64,000 nucleotides of DNA, taken from NCBI GenBank assembly GCA_032717465.1, contig CM064681.1, positions 10,915,332 to 10,979,331 on the forward strand, in the 5' to 3' direction. Both the position numbers and the translations under genes were made by a program. Position 1 is the first letter of the stretch, and every line of letters begins with the position of its first letter. The stretch is from Coenobita brevimanus. Taxonomy: Eukaryota > Arthropoda > Malacostraca > Decapoda > Coenobitidae. The notes under the pieces are model-generated. The model was given only the letters and a program-made list of their open reading frames with translations, had not been told where the DNA came from and made no database searches. Positions 1-10,351 of this stretch are shown here, one piece after another.

Positions 1-840
1 AGCTAGCTAGGCAGCGGTCACTTGAAGAGATCTACTGAGATCGACCCTGCTTTCGAGACCTATTCTTAACACTGTATCTGGACGAGACACGCTTAATACA
101 ATAGGCCAGCACACACACACTAAAGGCAAACAAAAGGGTAGGTGTAAGGATGCCAGGAATAACGGTAGGCAGTGTTCAGTAGGAAGGGAGAGACGCATCA
201 GAGAAGGAAGTAAATTCACTGTCATAGAGATACGAAAGGAATTTTATAAGATCTGAGACAACAGAGAGGTTTTTGAAGGAGACACGAAAAAGGGAAGTCA
301 GTGGACGAAGATCTATCGACAATGTGAAGTACGGAGTAGCCCCATCAACTCATCTATATGGTAGAGGGACAACTTTTTTCCCCCATATAGATTTCATTGG
401 GGAGGCAAATATTTCCACCACAGTTTTGATACTTTCAGTTTTGGATGTCCAGATATATAAGTGAAATTAGCAATGACCCCGTTGCTGATTTTTTGCAGGT
501 AAAGGGTAAGGAGTGTTTGTATTCTGCTCAGTCAGTGGCTTCAACCACGTCTCCCACTCATGATATGGGGTACAACATAATTTTTGGTTGTTGTAGCACT
601 CCCAATTTTTATGTTATTCAACCAACACGTTTTTCTTTTTTCTTTCCTTTTTTTTTTAACTTAAAGAGAGATATAAGATACTTTTATTTTTCTTAAATGT
701 ACCATGCCAGCTGTGCGGTATAATTGCATGTCAACTTTTTGCGGTACATCTAGCCTGATATAAACTTTTTTCAGGTCGTAGTTTATTATTTCCCAACCAC
801 CGATAACGCTTTTGTCGTTAGCCTTCTCTCTTTTTACACT
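1..840. other. Unassigned sequence, no gene seen
   Basis: Mixed-composition sequence with only short open frames that show no recognisable motif. From about 640 it becomes T-rich and grades into the pyrimidine tract that follows. No tRNA, transposon end or tandem structure was noticed. Confidence 0.5.
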
Positions 841-2350
841 TGTTTCCCTCCACGTCCATCTTTATTTTTAACTCCTCATTTTCCTCCCCCCACTCCTTAC
901 TTCTTTCCATCATTCCAGTCCATAATTAATTCCCATCCTTCTTCCTTCAATCCCTATACTTTCTATCTTGTTCCCCCACGCTCCACTCTTTTATCAAGCA
1001 CTTCCTTCTTCACTGCCTACTCCTTTCTTCCGCCTTCCCCCTACAATCCCGTCACTCATAGCCCGTTCCTCACACTTTTTTCTCTCATGCTGATAGTTCT
1101 CTCCATTCCAATTTCTCCAATTCTCATTTGCCCTTCTCACTTCCCCTTAATCCACTCTCTTTTATCCTTACTCCTCCCTTCCACCCTCACCCTCCGTCCC
1201 TGACTGCATTATTTTTCCTTTCACTTCCCGCGTTGGCTGTTTCCCATCTCCATTGTCCTTACTTCACTTTCCATTTTCCTTCCTTCCTTCCCTCTTCCCA
1301 ACTATTCTTTCCTCATTATTCTTTTCCTTAGCCGTTCTTCACTCTTCCTCGTCTCTCCCTCCCCACTCTCTTCTCCTCTCTGCTCTCCTTTTGTCCTTCC
1401 TCATTCTCCTTCCCTCTCTGCTCTACGTCCAGCCTCCCTCTTCACTCTCCTTTCCGTCCTTCCTCCTCATTCTCCTTCCCTCCCTCTGTTCCCGTTCTTC
1501 CCTCTCCCTCATCACTCTTTCTTTTCTATCCTCATTCTTCTTCTCTCCCTATCCCTCCCTCCCTCCCTCTCCATTCTTCATCCTCTCTCTGTCTTCATTC
1601 CTCTCCCCTCCCTGCCCTTCTTCCCTTCCACTCTCTCCTCTGTTATTCCCTCTCTTTTCCCCCTACCTCCCTCTCTGGACTCCCTTCCTCCTCCACCCAC
1701 TCCTCTCTCCCTCCCTTTCTGTTTCTCGCTCCTTCCCTCCCCACTCCTGTTCCCTCTATGTTTTTCCATCCTCCCTTTCCACTCTTCCTCCAACCCACCT
1801 CACTCTTACCTCTCTTTCCTCCTACCCTCCCTCTTCACACTTCCCTTCCTCTGTCCCTACTTTTTGTTCCCTCTTTGTTTTCCAATCTTCCCTCCCCATC
1901 CTTCCCCCTCACCTTCCTCACTCTTGTTACCCCTCTGTTCTCCTTCCCTCCCTCCCCACACCTTCTTCCTCCACTTCCACTCTTGTTCCCTCTGTTCTTC
2001 CTCTTCCTTCTTCCTTCCTCCTTCCCCATTCTTCATCCCTTTCTGTTCTCTTACCTTAGCTAGCCTCTCTTCCTTCCCTTCCTCTCTCCATTTCCACTCT
2101 TGTTCCCTCTGCTCTCCCTCCTCCTTTTTCTCTCCCTCTTTCCATTCCCATTCTTCTTCCCTTTCTGTTCTCTTACCCTAGCTCACCTCTCTTCCCTCCC
2201 TCCATTTCCACTCTTGTTCTTTCTGCTCTCCCTGTTCCTTTTTCCCTCCCTCTCTCCCTCCCTCCCTCATTCTTCTTCCCTTTCAGTTCCCTTACCCTAG
2301 CTCACCTCTCTTCCTACCCTCCCTCCTTCCCTCCTTCCCTCGCCATTCTG
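841..2350. repeat. Polypyrimidine tract, about 1.5 kb
   Basis: The plus strand is overwhelmingly C and T, with many CCCT and TTCC words. The 268-codon frame at 1253-2059 and its shifted companions are Leu/Ser/Pro/Phe low-complexity translations and are not credible proteins. Long mirror-like pyrimidine tracts can adopt triplex (H-DNA) structures; that is family knowledge, not something shown here. Confidence 0.85.
1740..2335. repeat. Diverged tandem array, ~117 bp period
   Basis: Inside the pyrimidine tract the word TGTTCCCTCT (or a close variant) recurs at 1748, 1865, 1984, 2101 and 2215, a spacing of 117, 119, 117 and 114 bp. A second landmark, CTTACCCTAGCTCACCTCTC or a close variant, recurs near 2050, 2173 and 2292. 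The two landmarks keep the same phase, so the tract grew by duplication of a ~117 bp unit, with about five units still traceable. Confidence 0.75.
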
Positions 2351-2614
2351 CGCCTCTCACCCACTTCCTCTGGCAGCCAGCTCGTCCCCATCGCTCATAT
2401 ATCATTAACACCCCAACGTGACTGGCATAGGTACCTCTAGTGTCTGGGAGAACTTCAATCATCCCTCCCCCTCTCACAAACCTCGCTCTTCATCTTTTCC
2501 ACCTTTTCCCTCACTCCTTTATCTTTTCCTTAATTAGCTTCCTCTCTTCCCTGCCTCACAGTCCTGTCTTTTCATCTTTTACCTGTTTTCCTTTTTCCTT
2601 TTTCTTCTTTAGGC

Positions 2615-2666
<52 letters not shown>

Positions 2667-3150
2667 TATTTTTCCCTTCGCGGCTTCAACTTTTCCTTTT
2701 TTACACTCCTTCTTTTCCCCTTCTTTAGTTCAGTCATTTCTTTCTCCCTCAGTCCCATATTTTCCTACTCGCGTTTCCCTCTCTTCGTTTCTTCGGTCTC
2801 ACCTCTTCCTCTTTTATACATCGTTCTCTCCCACCGTTTTTCCTATATATTATTTTTCTTACTCTGTACAGTTTTTCTCCTTTAGTTCAACCTCTGCCTT
2901 TGTTTATTCAGTTCTACATTTTCACATACCGTTCCATTGTTCCTCCTACTTTATCCTTTATTCATTTATTTTGGCAGGATTTTGTTCCATCCAGTGTATA
3001 TTTTCCAGTCTACTAGTGGCTCAACTAGGAATGAGTAACGCGCGGCTTTTCTTCATGGAGAAGGATGAGAATAAGAATGAAGATGAGGATGAGGAAGTAG
3101 TTCTGATTAAAAGCCTTACCGAAAACGGTATAGGGCTAACTTTTTTTTAA
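2351..3150. other. Pyrimidine-rich sequence with (CT)n, no gene
   Basis: Mostly pyrimidine-rich to about 2960, interrupted by the (CT)n run. The 236-codon frame at 2440-3150 is Phe/Ser/Leu-rich because of this composition and ends in an acidic stretch from a GAT/GAA repeat at 3063-3098. No homology is recognised. Confidence 0.5.
2620..2663. repeat. (CT)n microsatellite
   Basis: Uninterrupted CT dinucleotide run of about 44 bp. Confidence 0.98.
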
Positions 3151-3235
3151 TGCAAGGAAGAAGGAACCAAAGGCCAGGGACCTGCAAATTGCTCTCTCCA
3201 AAGAAAAACAAAAACAACATAACAGAGAACCAAAT

Positions 3236-3640
3236 TCAAGATCCATTCATTTCGAGATGCCTGGACACACTGCTTTTGAAAGACTGGATATCGTAGGCAG
3301 TAGGAAAAACACACAGGCGGGGACAGTTCCAGAGTTGAACTATTGCATACATGAAGGACTGGGAGTAGCTGTTAACTCTTGCATTAGAGAGTTGGACAGA
3401 AAAGGGATGAGAGTTTGTTGCTAGAAGGGTGCTACGTGCCCGCAGTAGTGGTGGAGGGATGCAAGCAGACAGTTCGGAGGGGCACTGACCATTAAAGTAG
3501 CGATAGAAAGGAGATAATGATACAACAGTGCGCCGAAGAGACAGGGGTTGAAGGGAGCCATAAGCGAAGAAGAGTTAATGAGACGAAAAGCTATAGTTAC
3601 GGAAATTGTTTTAGAGGTAACTAGCAGGTTGCTATCAGAG
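3236..3640 (-). pseudogene. Non-LTR retrotransposon ORF2 C-terminal relic
   Basis: Reading the minus strand from 3550 down to a TGA at 3236-3238 gives about 104 codons with no internal stop. The frame includes QPLSLRRTVVSLSPFYRYF, then NGQCPSEL, IPPPLLRARST, LSNARVNSYSQSF and finally QLWNCPRLCVFPTAYDI plus SFKSSVSRHL. This order (LRR..., FYRYFHG-C--EL, LWN-LP-VFP--YD, FK--V--HL) is typical of the region after the reverse transcriptase domain in jockey/CR1-like LINEs, especially in decapods. Upstream on the minus strand, AFRLINSSSLM continues in another frame, so a frameshift lies near 3551-3560. There is no start codon, RT catalytic motif or tail. It is a dead 5'-truncated fragment of an element, not a host gene. 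The family match is from memory, not from a search. Confidence 0.75.
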
Positions 3641-3649
3641 TTTCCTGCC

Positions 3650-4220
3650 GTGCGTTGGAGTTACAGGTTTTTTGTGCTTGTTCTTTTCATTTTTGTTCTG
3701 CACGTTCATCAGCCATTTCCTTCACCCAACTCATTTATCATCTTTGACATCTGCTTCATTCATCCTTCAGTCCTCTTGCATTTGTTATGTCCACTAATTA
3801 TTCTGCTGGTCTTTGAAGCGTTTTGCGTCAGCCATTCCTCTGTCACTTCTCTCCTTCCGTCCCATTTCTTTTTTTCTTGTCAGTTTTCCCCTTCCGTTCG
3901 CCAATAGTCCCTTCTGCTTTCTGTTCAGCGCGTCTTACGTCTTTATCGTTCTTCTCCCGGATTCATTTTCTTCTCTTTCCTGTGTTCCAGGCTTTTTTCT
4001 GTTATACTCGTTCACCAGTTTTACACCCGTCTGTCTTTTTTCCGTACATTTCATGGCCCTTTTCATTTCACACGATCTTCAGCTCAGTTCGCTTTGCTGA
4101 ATCAGTCATTCCCCTTCCTTTTCACTTGATTTTGTCCTTTCCATGTTCCCATCCTATTCATAGCCTAAAACCTACAGCAGAATGTAACACCATAGGATTA
4201 AGTAAGTATGGGTAGAGGGT
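3650..4220. other. T/C-rich sequence, no gene
   Basis: T- and C-rich non-repetitive DNA. Overlapping frames of 95-130 codons at 3548-4215 are Phe/Ser/Leu-rich and conserve nothing recognisable. Confidence 0.5.
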
Positions 4221-4682
4221 AAGGGAAAGGGTAGGTGGGTGGGGGTTAGGATGCGACTGCTAATAGCAATGATGAGGAGACGTGACAAGGGTCATTGGAC
4301 GCAAGCGCGTGCACACACTAGCTCATCTTCTACCTTCCACACACCATTCCGTTTTACCTAAAGCCAATTTCCTTTATTGTTATTCCGTCTCTTGTCTCCT
4401 CTACATCTCACTCTTCCTATTTCTCTGTCTTTCATTCTGATTTCTTAGGTCAAGTTTCTTCCCTCTAACTCCAGTTCCTTCTTACAATATCCTATCTTCT
4501 CTTTCCATCTTGCATTTTTTTTTTATTTGACCGATTCTGGACACAGCCTATGAGGCCTTTTCCCGAGGCCCAGTAGATAAGCTATTACACTGTTATAGCA
4601 AGCTGATCCACCAAAGCTCTCAAATGTTATCAGTCAAACTCCCTTTGTATGATGGCTTTTCACTAAAGTGTTGCTACTACAG
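4221..4682. other. Unassigned sequence
   Basis: No coding signal. A T-run followed by CCGATTCTGG begins at about 4515; the same arrangement recurs near 8690-8715, suggesting two remnants of one dispersed repeat. Confidence 0.4.
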
Positions 4683-4790
4683 GACGATTTTATTCGTCTT
4701 TAGAGAAACTTGTGGTAGTGAAAGGACTATTGGAGGCCATATTTAACATCTGCTGTCTGAAAAAGTCTCTCCCAATCTGATTAAGAATTT
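4683..4790. repeat. Foldback repeat, GACGATTTTATT family, copy 1
   Basis: The left arm starts GACGATTTTATTCGTC and contains CTTGTGGTAGTGAAAGGA. The right arm, read on the minus strand, gives TTAATCAGATTGGGAGAGAC followed by a T-rich stretch, matching the family core (TTTATTCAGTTTAGGGAGAC) and not just the partner arm. The arms meet near 4740. It is preceded by TTGCTACTACAG, a version of the TGCTACCA flank seen at other copies. Confidence 0.6.
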
Positions 4791-4879
4791 TTGATGATAG
4801 CAAGGATAAACACAGCAACAAGGAGCACTCAGAGAGCGTAACACTGATATCCATTAACTGGTCTAAGGGCCGAACATCT

Positions 4880-5567
4880 GTCTTTACCTTTTGACCTTGA
4901 CATCCGGTGGACTGATTTCATAATCGAATTCCTTCGTCCCAGCCTGACTATTGACCATTTCATCAAGAATCATCCCAATCAGATCACAAATGTTTGAGCC
5001 GATCTTACTCTTTTACCTTGATCATTGACCTTTCCCTATAATCGTGTCCTTTGACTGATTATTCTTAAAAGTCATATCCTTGTCTTATCTTGAACATTTC
5101 CACACATTCTGCACAGTCTGGTCTAAATCGGATAAAACCTGTCTCGGTTGACCTTGCCATAATGTCTCTGACCTTTGACCCATTGTTCTCAAAATAAATG
5201 ACCAGCCAGCTGGGTGATCTTCAACCCTTCCACTAAGATTGGTTCGAATAAGATGAAAGTGCCTCCACTTATTTTGTTCACATACAGTTACACGGAACGA
5301 ACTTTGATCTTGCCTTGTGTCCTTGGCCTTCCACTGATTGTCTTTAAAATCATGTCTCTTTATTATTACCTTATCCTCAACCCTTCCACTAAGTTTGGTC
5401 TACACTGGATAAAAACTGTTTAATTTGAATTAGCTGGGTTAAACTTTGACCAAATTTCCTGACCTTAGCCTTTGACCTATTAATCTAAAAAGAATAGGTC
5501 GACCCCTTGGCTAACGATGAACCCATCCACCAAATTAGTTGAAACTGGATGAAAATTGTTATTTTCT
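4880..5567. repeat. Five-unit diverged tandem array (GACCTTTGACC type)
   Basis: Equivalent positions of a CTTCCACTAAGTTTGGTCTA-like segment followed by GGATAAAAACTG fall at about 4973, 5120, 5241, 5397 and 5537, giving unit lengths of 147, 121, 156 and 140 bp. Each unit also carries TTTGACC or TGACCTT and a GTCCTTTGACTGATT..TTAAAA block. The last unit runs directly into the (CA)n at 5568. Tandem GACCTTTGACC-type repeats are widespread in animal genomes; the exact family is not recognised. Open frames here are incidental. Confidence 0.75.
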
Positions 5568-5574
5568 TCACACA

Positions 5575-5642
<68 letters not shown>

Positions 5643-5646
5643 TACA
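5568..5646. repeat. (CA)n microsatellite
   Basis: CA run of about 78 bp with two single-base interruptions. It separates the tandem array from the MITE. Confidence 0.97.
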
Positions 5647-5673
5647 CAATGAGAAGAGCAGACACACAGGTAA

Positions 5674-5966
5674 GGGCGCGTCCACACGTGTGCTCAAACA
5701 AGTGCTGGCAACATGTATGCAACACAATAACGAACACGCTGCAAACATGCTGGGAACAGCAGCGTCCAGATCATGTTGGCAACATCATGATGAAGGCTCT
5801 GCTGCCTGGTATGGACACTCATATCCCATCGCCACTGTTGCCAGTGTTCGAAGCTGCACTGAAACATGTTTGTATACATCCGTCCAAATACTGCTGCATA
5901 CATGTACTCAAACATGTTGCCAACTGTGTTGTCAACATATGTCCGAGGGCACGTGTGGACGCGCCC
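5674..5966. mobile_element. 293 bp MITE, PIF/Harbinger-like
   Basis: The left end reads GGGCGCGTCCACACGTG and the right end is its exact reverse complement, CACGTGTGGACGCGCCC, giving a 17 bp perfect terminal inverted repeat. TAA lies immediately outside both ends (5671-5673 and 5967-5969), consistent with a 3 bp target-site duplication of TWA type, the hallmark of PIF/Harbinger elements. The interior is non-coding and rich in CAACATGTT-like words. The 93-codon minus frame at 5694-5975 runs through a terminal repeat and is incidental. Other superfamilies remain possible because TAA is short. The perfect TIR suggests fairly recent insertion or selection on the ends. Confidence 0.85.
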
Positions 5967-5969
5967 TAA

Positions 5970-6500
5970 AGCCAAACATAACGTCTGTCAGGTCTGAGGT
6001 AACTAGTGTTTTAGAGGATAACATATTTTTTACAACTGTGAGGCTTTGGTCTTGTGATATTGCAGTTCAGATCCTCAGACAGTTCCTTTCTACACCTGGG
6101 AACCAATTCTCAGCCATAGAGTCTCTCAGTTCATCCTTCATTTCCCAATCCTCTACTTTCTCCGTCTCTACCATTTTACATTTAGCTCCCATTCCTTCCA
6201 TCAGGCTCTCATTTCTTTTCCCCATTCCTCACTCCGCCCTGCCTTGTCTCCTGTCCATTGTCCCGTCAGAGCCAAGTGAAGGAACAGTAAAAATGGTAAT
6301 TAAATGTGCTGAAGCTGCTGCTCTCTTGCTGATTGAAGTGCACGAGGGGCTGGTTTGCACCCCATCACCCTGCACACTGGGGATGAGGTGTGGTTGGCGC
6401 GTCTTCCATTGCCCATAGTATATTTCATGACCACGGCCATGCAAGTCAGCTTTAGAAAATTGCAGAATTTTGGTGGGAACTGAAATGAGTTTATATATCT
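5970..6500. other. Unassigned sequence
   Basis: No coding signal beyond chance frames. The end of the 289-codon plus frame that started in the (CA)n and MITE lies here and has no recognisable domain. Confidence 0.4.
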
Positions 6501-6595
6501 TACACACACACACACACACACACACTTTAAACAGAATATATACAGTATAAATATATAGATAGATAGATAGATAGATATGTATGTATGTATGTATG
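6501..6595. repeat. (AC)n, (GATA)n and (GTAT)n compound microsatellites
   Basis: (AC)n at about 6501-6525, then GATA units at about 6556-6578 grading into GTAT units to 6595. Confidence 0.95.
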
Positions 6596-6596
6596 G

Positions 6597-7287
6597 CTCA
6601 AAGACCGAAAATTGCCACCAGTGAATGTATTAGCTAACCAGTCCTGACGCGAAAATCTCTGACCTAATCGAACCAAACCTAATTTTGTTTTCTGGCTGGT
6701 TAGTTGCATATTTTGGACTCAAAGACCGGAAAATGCCGTGGCATGTTGTGGACGTTTTTACTATACAAACAAAAAGGAAAAATAGATTTGGTTACAGTAG
6801 AATAAATTTGGAATTTTAGCTCAATGGTTGTTGTAAAAAAATAACAAAAAAAGGGGTTCACACCGCGTCGTGGCACTTATCGGCCTATGATCCTGTCATT
6901 GTCGCACATACACTTTCATATAGAAGGATGCGAGCTTGAACAAAACTGATTTTGGGAGGATATTAGGATTAGGGAAGCAAGAACACACAGATACAAACTT
7001 CTATCCAACCCAGGTCTCGCTTCCCTCACTTCCATACCCTCAACGTGCAGTTAAAGTGTAAGACACATTGCAACACAAGTGCTGGGAGGCGAGATCACCA
7101 GAACCACACGCCAATACAAAGAGGGAGAGGGATATAAAGTAGTTCCATATTTCAGTATTATTTAGTCAAATATTACTGCACATTACAAACACGCTGGTTC
7201 TTTCTCTGCCACCCATTTAATGTGTAGACTACGAGTTGTTAATTATACTTATTGACTCAAGGCAAATATTATGAAGTAGGTGCAGGT
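6597..7287. other. Unassigned sequence with a 20 bp direct repeat
   Basis: CTCAAAGACCGAAAATTGCC at 6597-6616 recurs with two changes at 6718-6737, 121 bp apart. Between them CTAACCAG and CTGGTTAG form a short inverted pair. This may be a remnant of a two-unit tandem repeat. The rest, to 7287, shows nothing recognisable. Confidence 0.4.
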
Positions 7288-7545
7288 ATTTAGATAGATG
7301 GATAAAATGGTGGGTAGATAGATAGATAGACAGATAGATGGAGGATGGAGAGACAGATACACAGAGAAATGAATATCCAGATAGATACATATTGATAGAT
7401 ACTGAAAGATAGAGAGATTGATTGATTGGTTGATTGATTGACTGGCTGATATATATACAAGGATAGACAGACAGAGAAATAGATGGGACAGACGTAGACA
7501 GCTAGATAGATTGTTGAATGGACAGGTAAAGAATGACAGACGGAT
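7288..7545. repeat. Degenerate GATA/GACA/TTGA tract
   Basis: Interrupted TAGATAGA, GACAGATA and TTGATTGA words over about 250 bp, typical of an old decaying tetranucleotide microsatellite. Confidence 0.85.
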
Positions 7546-8386
7546 TATTTACCTTACTTCTATATCTGCATACATTATTACTAGATAGCACCACGCATTT
7601 ATTCCTCCTTCTTTGTAAACTCCACAGAACACCCTTTCCATCTTACCCCTCCAGCCCACCCACTCCGTCACCCACCCACCCTCGCCCTTCCCACGCCACT
7701 CAGGCTTAAAGAAAGGGAACAATACAGAAATAAATCCTCCATAGGGGTGTCATGACAAAATATACCAAGAAAATAATTAAATATATAAGATAAAAAAAAT
7801 CAGCCCAATCTATCAAACTCCCCACGTCAGAAACGGGAACCAATTTTCTCGTCAGAGGATCTAATTAAGGACCACCACTATTTTTCTGTCTCTAGCCTGA
7901 CGTAGGAATAGGCCAGGAGGGATAGATGGGGCGCAGGTGGCGAGTGGATGGCAGGGTGGCAGCACAGTGGATGGGGTGGATGAAGAAAGAGGGAGAGAGA
8001 GAGAAAAAAAAAACGCTTGTAGTGTGACACTAAGCTATGTACAGTAATAGAATTTTAAATTAGATTCTTGTCTAGAACTGTTGTGAATAAAAAATGGTTT
8101 TGTGGATGATGGAGTAAAGGAAACAAAGAACAAGAGACAGTAACAAGATATAGGATTATTTACAATGGTCTAAGGTCAGCGCTGAATGAGAGTGTTTTTC
8201 TTCCAACATTTTAGTAATGAAGCGTGGACAATGTTGAAGGGACAGAAGGCAGTAGGCGTGGCAATGGTGAATCAGCTTACCTCATATTGTCTGTAATGCT
8301 ACAATGAGATTCAGATACGCACCTGAGTGGATACGTGAATAATGTGTTATGGAACTGGCTATAACGGGAATTAATATCGAATTAGT
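7546..8386. other. Unassigned sequence
   Basis: Moderately AT-rich with no coding frame over 60 codons. The final ~100 bp may be decayed upstream LINE sequence, since a LINE relic begins at 8387. Confidence 0.4.
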
Positions 8387-8548
8387 TTGAGGTGGTTTCG
8401 CCAGATGGAAGGAAAGGATAGTGAGAGGCGGATTAAGCCAGTGCATGAGTGTGAGGAGGCTGGAAGGAGATGGAGAGGAAAGCCAAGGAAAAAGGGAAGA
8501 AAGAGGGTAGGTATGGTTATGAGAGTGAGTACTGAGTCGGTGGAGTGA
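8387..8548 (+). pseudogene. LINE reverse-transcriptase C-terminal relic
   Basis: The plus frame from 8387 reads LRWFRQMEGKDSERRIKP, then VHECEEAGRRWRGKPRKKGR, and stops with TGA at 8546-8548. The pattern LRWFGHV-RM---R--K...GRR-RGRPRK-W is a familiar conserved tail of many arthropod LINE ORF2 proteins. Here G-H is replaced by R-Q, and an in-frame stop lies at 8372-8374, so only about 53 codons survive. It belongs to a different tail type from the relic at 3236-3640. It is a fragment; no function is expected. Confidence 0.65.
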
Positions 8549-9204
8549 GAGACTGTTTGCTGAGCAGGGACAGAAGTGCCTGAAGATCCGTTTTATTTAG
8601 AGGTCACTCAAAGGCAACAGATGTAGTCATCATCATTATCAGCATTATCATCATAACCCAGATTCCCACGAAAAACTTTATATTATTATTATTTTTTTAT
8701 GTTTCCGATTCTGGGCATACGGTTTGCTTCACAGCCTGGTCCAAGACCTAGCATACACCACATGTTACCAAGACTCAGAAAGAGGAAGGAAAAAATCATG
8801 ATGCTTGAAGTAATGGGCCACATTCCCATTCACACATCATTCAAACTTACAAAATGTTGGCTGCACCTGACATGCACATACCATTTGCACATCCTATTTT
8901 CAACTTTATTAGCTATACCTGTCTGGCTGTACAGTGCACACCCTCACATCCTTTTTATCTTATTCCCTAAGGCAAGGGCTAAGCAATGCACTCAGTCATT
9001 GCTCTTTGCAGCAGGTTAACTCCAAAGCTGACCCCCTCGATTTGTATTTCCTTCTGCCATTAACCCTCAGTGTTTTAAACGCATTATGTCCATATATCTC
9101 GAAATGGATGGAAGATTATTTTGGCTTTCTTCTGTTCTGTTGTTGTTGCTGTTTAATCCTCATCTATGTAGTCGAGCAGACCCGTTGACCACAGGTATAA
9201 AAAT
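8549..9204. other. Unassigned sequence
   Basis: Contains a T-run followed by CCGATTCTGGGCAT near 8707, shared with ~4525. Frames of 84-106 codons here show no known motif. Confidence 0.4.
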
Positions 9205-9362
9205 ACGTCTAAGGGGCCGTCCTGCTGGTACAACACAGTACATACACTGGGTAGGGACACGGCACCTTCCAGTGGTGAACAATGCCTCACCAGGGTTAAA
9301 CCAGGTTCCTTCCCACTGGGTGGTGCATGGAAATATGAGGATGTTTGTCTCTTGGGTGGCAA
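9205..9362 (+). mobile_element. SINE-like dispersed repeat, copy 1
   Basis: Shares ordered blocks with the reverse strand of 47775-48075: CAGTACATACAC, GGTTCCTTCCCA/GGCCCTTCCCA, GGTGCATGGAAATATGAG/GGTGCAGGGAAATATGAG and CTTGGGTGGC/CAAGGGTGGT. The two copies differ by many substitutions and short indels, so this is an old short interspersed family. No tRNA-like head is clear in this copy. Confidence 0.65.
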
Positions 9363-9379
9363 TTTAGGGTAGCAAATTA

Positions 9380-9900
9380 GGGGGATCAGCCCCCTCACCA
9401 AACTTAAAATTCTCAAAAATAGTGGAAGGCGGGCAGATATAGTTTTGATACCTAACTAATTCATGATGTACAATGGACTCAATAATGCGATAATTGAGGA
9501 GTATGAACCTCCCTGTGATTCTTGTGGGAATCAGCACCTCCCCCCCAAAAAAAAAAAAATGGTGAGAAACAGAGGAATAATTATAATAAAACTTCCAAGG
9601 CAATTTGGTCTGATTCCGAAGGTTTTCCACTACATACAGTTTTCCACCCATGATATTTAGGAGTCAGCTTCCCACCCCTTCACCAAAATAAATATTCTCA
9701 GGAATATTGAAAGGGGAAGGCAGATATGCCTCTGACATCTTAAACAGGTACAATGGACTCTCATTTCTAATGCAATATTTGGAGAGCGTCAGCCCCCCAT
9801 CCCAAAAACAAAAACTATCAGAAATAGGGAAAGCGGGCTTATGATTTCAGCGAATTCGACATACTGTACATATCGCAGCACTGGGAATGCAGTTTCCTTG
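9380..9900. repeat. Four-unit diverged tandem array
   Basis: Units begin with ATCAGCCCCC, ATCAGCACCT, GTCAGCTTCC and GTCAGCCCCC at about 9385, 9530, 9663 and 9788 (spacing 145, 133 and 125 bp). Units 1, 3 and 4 keep CACCAAA or CCCAAAA, an ATTCTCA(A/G) or ACTATCAG block and GGCAGATAT or GGCTTATG. Units 1 and 3 also share TACAATGGACTC. It starts just after the SINE-like copy. Confidence 0.7.
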
Positions 9901-10312
9901 TTATCTTTGAATCCACAGGAAGAAACTGTATATTTACCTTTTTTTCAAGTGTAAGAGTTGGAATACATCCTCCTAATGCTCTAAAATTGTATAATACAAG
10001 TGGGAGTTTCCATGCATTTCATTTCCTTCATGCAGGCATAGTACCAGCCATCGGAAATACCTCATGATCACCGACGCATGCATTTGACTTTAACCTTTGA
10101 CCCTCATTACCACGCCTTATAAATGCCACGACACTAAGACACATATATAAGCATTTACTTCGGTTCGATAAACATCAACTCATGAGTGGGAAGAAGGAGA
10201 AGTGGCATTACCCCACCGAAGCAGTGTACCTCAGTCAGGAGGCCAATGTTGCTCTGCCTAAGGTTTAGACAATGAATATCCTTAATTAAGTCAAAGCGCA
10301 CGCTAGCGCGCG

Positions 10313-10313
<1 letters not shown>
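9901..10313. other. Unassigned sequence
   Basis: No coding signal. A TTTGACTTTAACCTTTGACC stretch at about 10084 resembles the GACCTTTGACC words of the 4.9-5.5 kb array, but only for about 20 bp. Confidence 0.4.

Positions 10314-10349
<36 letters not shown>
10314..10349. repeat. (CA)n microsatellite
   Basis: CA run of about 36 bp. Confidence 0.97.

Positions 10350-10351
<2 letters not shown>

Noticed and set aside
1253..2059. 268-codon plus-strand open frame
   Set aside because: Pure Leu/Ser/Pro/Phe translation of a polypyrimidine tract, open in several phases at once; explained by the absence of A and G in stops.
5694..5975. 93-codon minus frame inside the MITE
   Set aside because: Runs through the terminal repeat; MITEs are non-coding and no motif is seen.
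5549..6418. 289-codon plus frame
   Set aside because: Starts in (CA)n (Thr-His repeats), crosses both MITE ends and has no domain.
6810..6870. A-box/B-box-like words (TTAGCTCAATGG, GGTTCACACC)
   Set aside because: No tRNA fold, and the intervening A-rich sequence does not pair; chance matches.
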